A stretch of DNA of 64,000 bases from Bryobacterales bacterium (GCA_016716385.1 JADJWL010000004.1:372001-436000); one strand, 5' to 3'; shown: positions 8,414 through 17,506, numbered from the stretch's first letter. Notes: generated by a model not told the origin, from the letters alone. Translations and numbers: made by a program.

Positions 8414-9949
8414 CTAACTGACGATCTCGAACGCGCCGCGCGGAGGCGCGGGCATCGCCAGTTCGGGGAGGGGCTTGCCCTGGAACAGCCGACGGCACGG
8501 TTCAGCTAACCAGCGAGCCCAGCGGTTGGACGTCTGCCGCCGTGCGCTGTCCGTGGCGATGCCCGTGTTGGCGTACATCTGCCGGTAGAGCTTGGAAATA
8601 AAAACAAACGCCAGTCGCGCCCGCAGGGATGTTGCGACCCTCGACCGCTTCCAGATCTCAGGCACGCTGTAGAACTCGTCCCACACGGCCTGGGTCCGCA
8701 GCCGGATCTCCTCGGCGTCCATGCTGGGATGCGGCATATAGAGCTTGGGCCGCCGGTGCCCGGGCAGGAGCCAGTACCGCGTGACCGGGATGTCCTCGAT
8801 GCGCTCGGCCGCGTCACCCAGCTTCTTCTCCCAGCGCTCGAAGTCAACTGTGCCGGGGAACGGCGTCATCATCACGAACTGCGCAAACGCCAGATCCGCC
8901 TTCTTGGCCAACGCCACCGTCGCGTCGAACGTCGCTGGCCCATCTGTCGGAAGGCCAAAGATGAACGATCCCAGGACGTGTACGCCGTGCCGGCGGAACA
9001 CACGCAGCTTCGCAGCCAGTTCCTCGCCACTCGCGTTGAACTGCTTGTAGACGGACTTCAGGCCCTCCGGAGTGACCGATTCCACGCCGACGAGCGCGCC
9101 GCGAATGTGCGCCTTCTTCATCGCTTCCAGAAACTCCGGATCTTCGGCCGCTTCCATGGTGATCTGAGTAAACAAGACCATGTCCTTGGGCAGTTCCGCC
9201 AACTGGCGCATCATCTCGAAGCGGTCCTCGCGCAGATCGAGCAGATACCGTTCGCGTTCGGCGTTGTTCTGCTTGCGCGCCAGATCGATGTCTTCCAAAG
9301 TGACCGGGTAGAAGTTGTCGTCGGCCAGCGCGATGAACCGGTACCCCATGCGTCGCAGCTCGACGATCTCCTGGACTACTGGCTGAGCAGCGCGCTGGCG
9401 CGGCGCCTGTCCGTCGGTCCGCCAGACCGAGCAGAACGAACAGTGTTTTGGGCAACCGCGGACGGTCTGCACCGAAGCCCACATATACTTCTTCGGCGGC
9501 AGCAGGTCCCATCGCGCGGGAACGAATCGCCCCGCGGCTACACGGCCGCCGTCGTATTCGGGTTTGGGAGCGCCATCCACGCAGTCGGCGATGACCTCGG
9601 CCCAAATCACGTCGCCATCGCCCTTCACAACCGCGTGCGCCATGCCCGTCTCCCGCGCTTCCTCCGGATACAGGCTGGCATGAATTCCGCCGTACACTAC
9701 CCAGACGCCCCGCTCCCGCAACTGGCGCCCGAGTTGGAACCCGCGGTAGGCGTTCGCCGTGTGGATGCCAATACCGGCTACGTCGCCGGGCTGAATGGAA
9801 CTGAGATCGAAAGGCTCCAGGGTCTCGTCGGTGATGATGGGGTCGCCATACTTAAGAGGGGTAGCCGCGGCGAGGACATAGAGCCACCGTGGCGTGATGA
9901 CTCCAACACCGAAGGCAACGTCGCTTGGGTTTATCAGATGGACACGCAA
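8414..9949 (-). CDS. B12-binding-domain radical SAM protein
   Basis: A protein of about 511 residues with a cobalamin-binding-like Rossmann region (GDVAGIGIHTANAYRGFQLG, VVYGGIHASLYPEEA) followed by a radical SAM core. The cluster motif is RGCPKHCSFCSVW (CX3CX2C), and GVESVTPEGL and GSFIFGLPTD are typical later strands of the TIM barrel. Such enzymes often act in methylation or lipid/hopanoid chemistry, but the substrate is not evident. Both usable starts are TTG. The one at 9949 is preferred because AAGGAGG lies eight bases before it, whereas the TTG at 9976 has no ribosome site. It stands alone, convergent with the PEP-CTERM gene. Confidence 0.85.
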   Translation of the reverse strand: MRVHLINPSDVAFGVGVITPRWLYVLAAATPLKYGDPIITDETLEPFDLSSIQPGDVAGIGIHTANAYRGFQLGRQLRERGVWVVYGGIHASLYPEEARETGMAHAVVKGDGDVIWAEVIADCVDGAPKPEYDGGRVAAGRFVPARWDLLPPKKYMWASVQTVRGCPKHCSFCSVWRTDGQAPRQRAAQPVVQEIVELRRMGYRFIALADDNFYPVTLEDIDLARKQNNAERERYLLDLREDRFEMMRQLAELPKDMVLFTQITMEAAEDPEFLEAMKKAHIRGALVGVESVTPEGLKSVYKQFNASGEELAAKLRVFRRHGVHVLGSFIFGLPTDGPATFDATVALAKKADLAFAQFVMMTPFPGTVDFERWEKKLGDAAERIEDIPVTRYWLLPGHRRPKLYMPHPSMDAEEIRLRTQAVWDEFYSVPEIWKRSRVATSLRARLAFVFISKLYRQMYANTGIATDSARRQTSNRWARWLAEPCRRLFQGKPLPELAMPAPPRGAFEIVS

Positions 9950-10043
9950 AACGCGTCCCTCCTTTCCGTGCGTCAACCAGGCTGAACGGTCAGGAGATGC
10001 AAAAGTTCAGAACTGCGTACGCTCCATTCGATGATAGCAGCAC

Positions 10044-11666
10044 CTAGGCGCCGCGGGACTGGTGCCGGCGCGCCGTGAACTTCGCCGTGCGGTACTCGCC
10101 CATGTCGAGATCGCCCGAGAGCGTGTCGCCGGACAGCAGTTTGCCGGTGAAACGGAACTGCAGGGAGTCGCCGAAACGCTCTGTCTGGGAACTGGCGACC
10201 GTCACGGTATCGCCGTCGATGGTGCCACGAAGGTCACGGGACACGAAATCCCCCTGATGTGTCCCTTCGATCCGATTGCCTGCCTGGCGCAGGTGCAGGA
10301 CATGCGTCGACTTGCCGGCGAGGAACGTGATCTCGACATTCCAGCGTCCACTGACGTCGCCGGCGGCAGTCTGTGTCTGGGGGCGTTCCAGCGGGCGCCT
10401 CGGAGCCTGCTGCAGAACCTCACGAACGCGCCTCGCAACGATTTCCTCGTCTCCGGGCGACATCATGTAGGCCGTGACCGAGATACTCGTTTCCGAACCT
10501 TGCTGCGCGCCCCTCCGGCCAAAGCCCCCTCCGCCCAATGCGATCCGCGGTTCGGTCGTAAACAGAATGCGCGAAACCTCCTGCCCGTCGATGCCGATCC
10601 TGTTCGTGTCCCAGCGAATGCTCAGCGAAGGCGTGCGATTCGACAGCCCCTGGGGCTCGCGTACTGATGTCGTCACGCCCTCAATCTTGGACACTTCTTT
10701 GGCGATGTGATCGAGCCAGCCCATCCAGCGGTTCCATTCCGCTTTGTGATCCCGCTGGTGCACCCATGCCTCGACGGCGGCAAGCATCCCAAGGACTTCC
10801 TCCTTGCCGACCTTCATGCCGCGTGCGAAACCGTGGTGCGGCGCCGAATGTACCCATGCGGCCCGGACGAGATCCTTGCGGCCGAGAATCATGCCCGCGC
10901 ACTGCGGTCCGCGCAGGCACTTCCCGCCCGAATACCCAACGAGCGTCGCGCCCCGCTGCAGGTGGACATTCGGCACCGTGAGCACTTCCGCCGCGGCGTC
11001 CACCAAGACCGGGACATTCCTATCTTTCGCCAGCTTCGTCACAATCTCGAACGCCAGCGGACCGGTCTCCGCCCGCGGACCCGCGAAGATGTAAATCATC
11101 GCGGTGCGCGGTCCCAGCGCGGATTCCAACTGCTCGAGCGTCTCCACTTCGAGAACCCGTACGCCGACCGCGCGGACGGCCGCATCGTACACGTTCCGCG
11201 AATGCGTGGGGATGATCACCTCGTCCTTGGGGAAGCCGGCGAGGTTGGGGATGCGTACGTGCAGGTCCGGGTTCCCGCCCGCGACGCACGCAGCGGTCGC
11301 GTGGGTGAGTCCCGCGGCGCAGCCCGAAGTAACGACGCCGAACTCCGCGCCTGTCAACTGGGCCAGCCGCTCGCCGACAGCGTCGGCCAGCTCGTCGAGA
11401 TGCACGAACTGCAACGCGGCGGCTTCCTTGGCCTGCCGCACAGGATCGAGTTCGAGCGAGCCGCCGATAATCGTGAGCGTGCCGCGGCAATTGATCAACG
11501 GCCGCACACCGATGGACTTGTAGATATCCGGGCCGATCTTGAGGGCCGTGCCTTGAGCCGGGGCGGGCCGCTGGGCCGCCACAAGCGCCGCCAAGCCGCC
11601 ACCGCCGAACAAAGCCCGGCGGCTGAACGCGCCGAGCCGCTTCCACCAAACTGAGGCATCCTGCAT
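10044..11666 (-). CDS. SelA-like PLP enzyme with Tat leader and C-terminal beta-barrel-like extension
   Basis: A 540-residue fold-type I PLP protein related to SelA and D-glucosaminate-6-phosphate ammonia-lyase-type enzymes. The likely Schiff-base lysine is K249 in GYSGGKCLRGPQCAG. The N-terminus has a twin-arginine leader (SRRALF, R16-R17, then GGGGLAALVAA), so the folded cofactor enzyme is probably exported by Tat. From about residue 430 there is an extra domain (DVSGRWNVEITFLAG, then alternating strands) that resembles a small beta-barrel common in acidobacterial secreted proteins. A paralogue without this extension lies at 36847-38073. It shares a start-region motif with the next gene upstream. 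Confidence 0.85.
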   Translation of the reverse strand: MQDASVWWKRLGAFSRRALFGGGGLAALVAAQRPAPAQGTALKIGPDIYKSIGVRPLINCRGTLTIIGGSLELDPVRQAKEAAALQFVHLDELADAVGERLAQLTGAEFGVVTSGCAAGLTHATAACVAGGNPDLHVRIPNLAGFPKDEVIIPTHSRNVYDAAVRAVGVRVLEVETLEQLESALGPRTAMIYIFAGPRAETGPLAFEIVTKLAKDRNVPVLVDAAAEVLTVPNVHLQRGATLVGYSGGKCLRGPQCAGMILGRKDLVRAAWVHSAPHHGFARGMKVGKEEVLGMLAAVEAWVHQRDHKAEWNRWMGWLDHIAKEVSKIEGVTTSVREPQGLSNRTPSLSIRWDTNRIGIDGQEVSRILFTTEPRIALGGGGFGRRGAQQGSETSISVTAYMMSPGDEEIVARRVREVLQQAPRRPLERPQTQTAAGDVSGRWNVEITFLAGKSTHVLHLRQAGNRIEGTHQGDFVSRDLRGTIDGDTVTVASSQTERFGDSLQFRFTGKLLSGDTLSGDLDMGEYRTAKFTARRHQSRGA

Positions 11667-11680
11667 GATGCCTTCAGTAT
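11664..11680 (-). promoter_or_regulatory. start-region motif shared with the neighbouring gene (copy 1)
   Basis: Reading on the minus strand, ATACTGAAGGCATCATG runs from a -10-like CATACT to the start codon at 11666. The same 17 bases with a single change occur at the start of the DegT-type gene (12971-12987). The motif may combine a -10 box with a weak GAAGG ribosome site. Confidence 0.4.
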
Positions 11681-11684
11681 GTCA

Positions 11685-12973
11685 CTAGGCCAGGGCGCCT
11701 GCGTGCTTCTCAATCTTGCGGACGGCTTCGGCGATCTGCTCCATGTCCTCGCGCTTGCCGAGGAGCATATTCTGCGTGAACCAGACGGCTTCTTCGCACA
11801 GCCGGTCGTTGGCCGGACAGTGGTTGCGCTCGTGCCAGGCGCGCCGGTCTTCGGGCGAATAGATGCGCTGGTAGCCGCGCGAGTTCAGCGTGTCGTGGAT
11901 GAACTTCTCCTTATTCAATGGCCGGTATCCTCCTGATGACGGAATGCCCTCCGCCTTCATTGCTTCGAGGAAACGCGCGCGCGGCAATCCGCTGAACTGC
12001 TTCGCGTCGTAGCGGAACATGTACAGGTGATAGCCGTTGCGGGTGCAACCGTCGTACATCCGCGCCGGGTGGATGCCGGGAATCTCCCGCAGCATCGACG
12101 TAAGATACGCGGCGTTGGTCTCGCGGCTCACTGACTGCGCTTCCAGCCGCTCGAACTGCGACGTCAGGATGGCGCCCTGGAATTCGGTGAGCCGCAGATT
12201 CAGGCCGTTGCGCGCATAGCCCGCGGTGCCGCGGCCCTGGTTCTGGAAGCTGACGCAGGCTTCGATCAGCCTGTCGTCGTTCGACAGGATTGCGCCGCCC
12301 TCGCCGGAGTTCAGGTTCTTCGACGCCTGGAAGCTGAAGCAGCCCAGATCGCCGAGGGTGGAGAGTTTCCGCTTCTTCCACTCGCCGAAGTGCGCCTGCG
12401 CCGCGTCCTCGATCACCGGCAGGCGGTGTTTGCGTGCGACTTCGAGGATGGTATCCATGTCCGCCGCGGAACCGCCGAGGTGCACCGGCAGCAGGCAGCG
12501 GGTGCGCGGCGTGATCGCCGCTTCGATCTTGCGAGCGTCGATCTGGAACGTCTCCGGGTCGGTGTCGACAAACACCGGCAGCGCATGGTGCGTCAGAACG
12601 ACGTTGATCGTGGCGACAAACGTATAGGGGGGACGATCACCTCGTCGCCGGGTCCGACGTCGAGCGCCGCCAGCGACGCCAGCAGCGCGGATGTCCCGTT
12701 TGCTACGGCCACGCAATGTTTGGCGCCGAGCGTGCGCGCCCAGGTCTCTTCGAAGGACGCAACCCGGGAGCCGGTCGACCGGTTCCACTTGCGGCTGCGC
12801 AGCGCCTCAACAATCGCCTTTTCATCCGCGGCGCTCACCTCCGGCCACGAAGGGAAAGCCTTGCCGCGGACAGGCATACCGCCGAGAAGGGCGGGTCTTC
12901 CGTGGACCGCTCCGCTGGCCGACGCTGCCGCGGCGGCGCCAACGAAGACACGTCGCGTCACTGGGTCTGTCAT
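11685..12973 (-). pseudogene. DegT/DnrJ/EryC1/StrS-type aminotransferase with Tat leader, frameshifted
   Basis: Two overlapping frames together encode one full-length sugar-aminotransferase-type PLP protein of about 429 residues. The first frame (12973 down to about 12632) has the Tat-like leader TRRVFVGAAAAASA and the [28 protein letters not shown] segment. The second (to 11685) begins [11 protein letters not shown] and carries the Schiff-base lysine in [14 protein letters not shown] and the DLGCFSF segment. The break is in a run of six G (12627-12632); a seventh base would restore the family sequence [11 protein letters not shown]. No other lesion is visible, so it may be a sequencing indel, a very recent mutation or slippage-dependent expression. 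Confidence 0.8.
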
Positions 12974-12987
12974 GACGCCTTCAGTAT
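12971..12987 (-). promoter_or_regulatory. start-region motif shared with the neighbouring gene (copy 2)
   Basis: Minus-strand ATACTGAAGGCGTCATG ends at the ATG of the DegT-type gene. It differs by one base from the copy before the SelA-like gene. Here the -10-like box reads TATACT. Confidence 0.4.
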
Positions 12988-12997
12988 ATCCCCGGAA

Positions 12998-14035
12998 CTA
13001 CAGCCAGCGTTTCAGAAATGAGCAGATATAGTAGCCGTCGATGAACTTGAACGGCGCCTCACCCATCGTGTAGTGCCCGCACGGCAGCACGACGACCCGG
13101 TTCTCGATGCCATGCTCGCGGATTTTGCGGATGACGTCCTCAGACAGATGCGGCAGGAAGGTTGTGTCGTAGGTCGTGTAGATGAACATCGACTTCTTTG
13201 GCAGCCGGGCGTAGCGGTCGAGATAGCTCACCGGACTGATCGCCATCCAGGCTTCGCGGAGCCCGTCGGCATCGATGTTGCCCTCCAACCCCTCCCGGAT
13301 GTGCTTGGTCGACAAGCCGGTCCAGACGACGTCCGAAAAGTAGCTGGAGCAATGGTTGTAGACATTGACCTTCAGCCGGGCGTCGTGGGCGCTCACGAGG
13401 AACGCATAGCACGAGCCGAGACTGGTTCCCACGATGCCGATGCGGTCGTGTCCCTGCTGTTCGAGCCAGTCAATCAACGCGCGCGTATCGATCACCGCCT
13501 GCCGCGTCGCGTCGATCGTGCGCGCGAGGTTCGAGGAAACTGCATAGTCGGCGCGCTGCAACTCGGGCGGCATGCGGTTGTCATGGTACGGCAGGCTGAC
13601 CCGTAGCACCGAGAGACCCAGGGCCTGCAAACCCTTGCATAGGCCTACGTGTTGCGAGGCATGGGAATTCCAGTGCGGTAGCACGATCACCGCCTTGCCG
13701 GACGGCTTCTTGGCCGGGAACCAGCGGCCCCAGATCGTGTTGTTCTCCGCATGGGGCGTGCGCACGGGAGACGTGCAACGGACGAACTCTCCGTCGAGCG
13801 CGAAGTCCGACGGCGTTTCATACCCGAAAAACGATTCGCTCTCGCGGATCGCCTCCTGGTTCAGGAGACGCAGATACTCTTCGGGACCGTGTCCGTTCCG
13901 AGGGTACTGCTGCGCGACGGGCCAGCCTTCGGCCCAATCGAGGCCCCAGTCGAAAGGCCGGACCACGCGATTGGTGGCCCGGAAACACAGATCATTCTCC
14001 CAGTCGGAGATCCATCTCCGGTAGAGTCGGCGCAT
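12998..14035 (-). CDS. ABHD18-like alpha/beta hydrolase
   Basis: A 345-residue cytoplasmic protein with an alpha/beta-hydrolase core. The oxyanion strand is AVIVLPHWNSHA, the nucleophile elbow is GIVGTSLGSC, and a late PCGHYTMGE supplies the likely catalytic His. The N-terminal half (residues 1-110, WISDWENDLCFRATNR) matches the layout of ABHD18/DUF2048-type proteins. No leader or membrane segment is seen. It is divergent from the ATP-grasp gene; a minus-strand extended -10 (TGCTACAAT) lies upstream of its ATG. Substrate unknown; lipid or ester hydrolysis is a guess from the fold. Confidence 0.78.
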   Translation of the reverse strand: MRRLYRRWISDWENDLCFRATNRVVRPFDWGLDWAEGWPVAQQYPRNGHGPEEYLRLLNQEAIRESESFFGYETPSDFALDGEFVRCTSPVRTPHAENNTIWGRWFPAKKPSGKAVIVLPHWNSHASQHVGLCKGLQALGLSVLRVSLPYHDNRMPPELQRADYAVSSNLARTIDATRQAVIDTRALIDWLEQQGHDRIGIVGTSLGSCYAFLVSAHDARLKVNVYNHCSSYFSDVVWTGLSTKHIREGLEGNIDADGLREAWMAISPVSYLDRYARLPKKSMFIYTTYDTTFLPHLSEDVIRKIREHGIENRVVVLPCGHYTMGEAPFKFIDGYYICSFLKRWL

Positions 14036-14051
14036 ACTGTTCCGATGGTCA

Positions 14052-14091
14052 ATTGTAGCAAGCGCGCGGGGGCGGTCCGGCGCGCTACAAT
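14052..14091. promoter_or_regulatory. mirrored -10 elements of a divergent promoter region
   Basis: ATTGTAGC (14052-14059) and GCTACAAT (14084-14091) form a perfect 8-bp inverted repeat with a 24-base spacer. Each arm contains a TACAAT -10 box pointing toward the gene on its side: the hydrolase at 14035 and the ATP-grasp gene at 14110. The symmetry could be just paired promoters, or an operator. Confidence 0.45.
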
Positions 14092-14109
14092 CATCAGCCT
14101 GACACGCGC

Positions 14110-16623
14110 ATGAACTCGCTCGCAGGGACGCCCACGCAGCCGTGGCGGTATCCGAAGCTAGACGGATGCTTCGACGAAATGTTCGATGCCTCCGGCGCCG
14201 TGCGCGCGCACTGGGAGCCGCTCCGGGCCGGACTCGAAGCGATGGGTCCCGAGGGGCTGGAGAGTCGCTGGAGCGAAGGCCGCCGCCTCATTCACGACAA
14301 CGGCGTCACGTACAACGCGTACGGCGAGCCGGGAATCGCGGGCCGGCCGTGGCCGATGGATCCGGTTCCGCTGCTGATCGGCCCGGAGGACTGGCGCTTC
14401 CTCGAAGCGGCGATGATCCAGCGCGCGCGGCTGTTCAACGCCATTCTGGCCGACCTGTATGGGGCCCAGACGCTGGTGCGGCGCCGCGTCCTGCCGGCGG
14501 AACTTGTGCTCGGCAATCCCGCATTTCTTCGCTCCGTGCATGGTGTCGAGGCGCCGGGCGGAATGTTCCTGCATGTGTACTCCGCCGATGTCGCCCGGTC
14601 CGCCGATGGCCGCTGGCATGTCCTGGCAGACCGTACCCAGGCGCCTTCGGGCGCGGGATACGCACTGGAGAATCGCATCGTCTCGCTGCGCGTCCTGCCC
14701 GACCTGTTCGCCGCGGCCAGGACCAGCAGGCTCGCAGCGTATTTCGAAAAATACCGGGACACGCTTGTGGGCTTGGCGCCGCGTCACCGGGACAATCCCA
14801 GGATTGTCCTCCTGACGCCCGGTCCGTTCAGCGAGGCCTACTTCGAACATTCATTCCTGGCGCGTTACCTCGGGTTCACCATGGTCGAAGGGGCTGATCT
14901 GCTGGTCCGCGACGAACAGGTCTACCTGAAGACGTTGAGCGGCCTGCTGCCGGTCGACGTGATCCTGCGCCGCCAGAACGACTCTTACTCGGATCCCCTG
15001 GAACTCCGCGCGGATTCGATCCTCGGTGTGCCCGGCCTCATGCAGGCGGTACGCGCGGGAACCGTCGCGGTGGCCAATGCCATCGGCAGCGGACTCGCCG
15101 ACGGCTCCATGCTCGCTCCATTCACCGGGCGTCTCTGCCGGGAATTGTTGGGCGAGGATCTGCAGCTCGCCTCGGCCGCCACCGAGTGGCTGGGCGATCC
15201 GGACGCGCTTGCCCGCGTCACGGAAGCGCTGCAGTCCGAGTGCAGCCTCGTGATGAAGCCGGCGATGGCCGGAGGCATCGTGGAGCCGGTGTTCACGGCA
15301 GGCTTGAGCCGTCTCAGGCGCGCGGAACTCGCCAAACGCCTGTCGGCGCGGCCGGGGCGCTTCCTGGCGCAGCGGGAAATCCCGCTCTCCGCAGTCCCCG
15401 TCTGGACAGGGAGCGGACTGGCCGCGAGACATGCGTCGATTCGCCTGTACGCGACTGCGAGCGGCGATTCGTATCGCGTGATGCCTGGCGGACTCGCTCG
15501 TGTTTCGGGATCGGCCGCCTCGCTTGTTGTCTCCGTGCAGAAGGGAGGCGGCAGCAAGGATGTCTGGGCGGTCACCGGCGAACTGGACCGGCAGGTCAGC
15601 CTTCTGCGTCCGGCGCCGCCGCCGGTCGACGTCAGCCGCGCCACGTTCGACCTGCCCAGCCGTGCCGCGGACAACCTGTTCTGGCTCGGGCGCTACGTCG
15701 AGCGTCTGGAAGCAGGCAGCCGTATGCTTCGTGCGGCGCTGCTCGGCTTGATTCAGGAATCGAACCCGTTCCTTGCTGCATCGCGGCCGGTCGTCCTGGA
15801 CCTGCTGGCGGCTTCCGGCCTGGCGTCTTCGGGTCTCAGCGAACCCGCCCTGGTCCGGCAGGAGCTTCTCTCGCTGCTCTATGATCCCGGCCGCCAAAAC
15901 GGCGTCTCCTGGAACGCTTTGCAGGTCCGGCGCCTCGGCGGTCTGCTCCGCGATCGCCTGTCCTCCGATGCGTGGCGCGTGCTGCACCAATTGGACTCCG
16001 TGCTTGTGGCTCCGGCGCAGCCGCTACCGCTGAGGTTGGTCACGGGGAGCGAGGCGGTTGACCGCGTTATTGTCCATGCCGCCTCTTTCGCCGGATTCTG
16101 CCAGGAGAGCATGACGCGCGGCCAAGGCTGGCGCTTCCTTGACATCGGCCGGCGGATCGACCGGGCGTCGCATGCCATCGAGCTGCTCCGCCACAGCCTC
16201 ACGGTCGAGCGGAGGAACGAGCGGGACTGGATCCAGGCGCTCCTCGAAATCACCGACTGCTCCCTCACGTACCGTTCCCGCTACCTGACGTCCCTCCAGG
16301 CGGATCTCGCGATCGATCTGCTCCTGATCGACGAAGCGAACCCACGCTCGGTGGCGTTCCAACTGGCGCGGCTGGCGGAGCACATCGAACTGCTGCCGGA
16401 CGCGCCCGCCGGTGGACGGCGCCGCATCGAAAGCCGCCTGGCCCTTAAGCTCCTGACGGCGGTCCGCGTGGTCCCGCTCGATCGCCTCGTGCCCGCCGAT
16501 GGCGGCAACCGTCCCGCCCTAGAGGCGATGCTCACGCAAATCTCGGCGGATCTTGACGAACTTTCGGCGGCATTGACGCGCTCGTACCTGAGCCATGCGG
16601 GTCCGGCGCAACCGTTGGGCTGA
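14110..16623 (+). CDS. fused circularly permuted ATP-grasp / alpha-E protein
   Basis: An 837-residue two-domain protein. Residues 1 to about 485 are a circularly permuted type 2 ATP-grasp domain (FDEMFDASG at the start; APSGAGYALENR; PGGLARVSG and QKGGGSKDVW at its end). From about 510 comes the alpha-helical alpha-E (DUF403) domain, beginning LPSRAADNLFWLGRYVERLE. These families are predicted to make amide or peptide-like bonds, but no product is established. At the position of E175-D176-N177 in the unfused paralogue this protein has A173-D174-R175. The transglutaminase-like gene starts two bases after its stop, giving the order ATP-grasp, alpha-E, transglutaminase. Confidence 0.9.
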   Translation: MNSLAGTPTQPWRYPKLDGCFDEMFDASGAVRAHWEPLRAGLEAMGPEGLESRWSEGRRLIHDNGVTYNAYGEPGIAGRPWPMDPVPLLIGPEDWRFLEAAMIQRARLFNAILADLYGAQTLVRRRVLPAELVLGNPAFLRSVHGVEAPGGMFLHVYSADVARSADGRWHVLADRTQAPSGAGYALENRIVSLRVLPDLFAAARTSRLAAYFEKYRDTLVGLAPRHRDNPRIVLLTPGPFSEAYFEHSFLARYLGFTMVEGADLLVRDEQVYLKTLSGLLPVDVILRRQNDSYSDPLELRADSILGVPGLMQAVRAGTVAVANAIGSGLADGSMLAPFTGRLCRELLGEDLQLASAATEWLGDPDALARVTEALQSECSLVMKPAMAGGIVEPVFTAGLSRLRRAELAKRLSARPGRFLAQREIPLSAVPVWTGSGLAARHASIRLYATASGDSYRVMPGGLARVSGSAASLVVSVQKGGGSKDVWAVTGELDRQVSLLRPAPPPVDVSRATFDLPSRAADNLFWLGRYVERLEAGSRMLRAALLGLIQESNPFLAASRPVVLDLLAASGLASSGLSEPALVRQELLSLLYDPGRQNGVSWNALQVRRLGGLLRDRLSSDAWRVLHQLDSVLVAPAQPLPLRLVTGSEAVDRVIVHAASFAGFCQESMTRGQGWRFLDIGRRIDRASHAIELLRHSLTVERRNERDWIQALLEITDCSLTYRSRYLTSLQADLAIDLLLIDEANPRSVAFQLARLAEHIELLPDAPAGGRRRIESRLALKLLTAVRVVPLDRLVPADGGNRPALEAMLTQISADLDELSAALTRSYLSHAGPAQPLG

Positions 16624-16625
16624 CC

Positions 16626-17471
16626 ATGCTCTACCGGGCCACCCATCGCACCGCTTACTACTACAGCGAGCCGGTTTCCATCTGTCACAATCAGGTGCAC
16701 CTGACGCCGCGCTCGTGTGCCCGACAGCGCGTCGTGGAAACCGCGCTGCACGTGGAACCGCGGCCCGCCCGCATCACATCGCGAACGGATTGTTTCGGCA
16801 ACATCGCTGCGTCGTTTGCCATCCTCGAGCCTCATGACCGCCTCGTCGTAACCGCCGATAGTGTGGTCGAAGTCCTGGCTCAGGCGGAAGCGGAGCCTGT
16901 CCCTTGGGAGGCGGCTCGGGACCGCGTCCGGGACGCCGCGGACGACGGCGCATTCGAAGCCATGCACTTCGTCTTCGATTCTCCGTTCGCACGCGCGTGG
17001 CCCGCGGTCCGCAATTATGCGGAAGACTCTTTTGCTGCCGGGCGGCCTCTGGCCGAGGCGGCGGCGTGTCTGTGCGGGCGGATTCACCGGGACTTCCGCT
17101 ATGACGCGCAAGCGACCAGCGTCACCACCCCGGTCGAAGAAGTCTTCGAAGAGCGCCACGGCGTCTGCCAGGATTTTGCCCATATCGCCATCGCCTGCCT
17201 ACGCTCTCTGGGATTGGCCGCACGCTACGTCAGCGGATACCTGCGCAGCGCTCCCGGCATGGTTGGAGCCGAGGCCTCGCACGCCTGGATCTCGGTGTAC
17301 GGCCCCGGCGGCTGGATCGACTTCGATCCCACCAACGACGTTGCCGCGGGGTTGAATCACGTCACCGTGGCGTGGGGCAGAGACTATGGAGATGTCGCCC
17401 CGGTGCGGGGGGTTGCCCTCGGCGGCGGCGAGCACACCGTGACGGTCTCGGTCGGGGTCGAACCCCTCTGA
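16626..17471 (+). CDS. transglutaminase-like protein of the ATP-grasp/alpha-E module
   Basis: A 281-residue protein. Residues 1-100 form the bacterial transglutaminase N-terminal beta region ([17 protein letters not shown]). The papain-like core follows, with a complete triad: C181 in GVCQDFAH, H219 in SHAW and D234 in DFDPTND. The usual [13 protein letters not shown]-terminal signature is present. No leader, so probably cytoplasmic. In other bacteria this family travels with the ATP-grasp and alpha-E domains as here; it may act as an amidase or peptidase on the ligase product (inference). A second, divergent copy is at 51350-52318. Confidence 0.9.
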   Translation: MLYRATHRTAYYYSEPVSICHNQVHLTPRSCARQRVVETALHVEPRPARITSRTDCFGNIAASFAILEPHDRLVVTADSVVEVLAQAEAEPVPWEAARDRVRDAADDGAFEAMHFVFDSPFARAWPAVRNYAEDSFAAGRPLAEAAACLCGRIHRDFRYDAQATSVTTPVEEVFEERHGVCQDFAHIAIACLRSLGLAARYVSGYLRSAPGMVGAEASHAWISVYGPGGWIDFDPTNDVAAGLNHVTVAWGRDYGDVAPVRGVALGGGEHTVTVSVGVEPL

Positions 17472-17506
17472 GAGAGATCACATTTCTTCCCACGGGGAAT
17501 GGGCCC

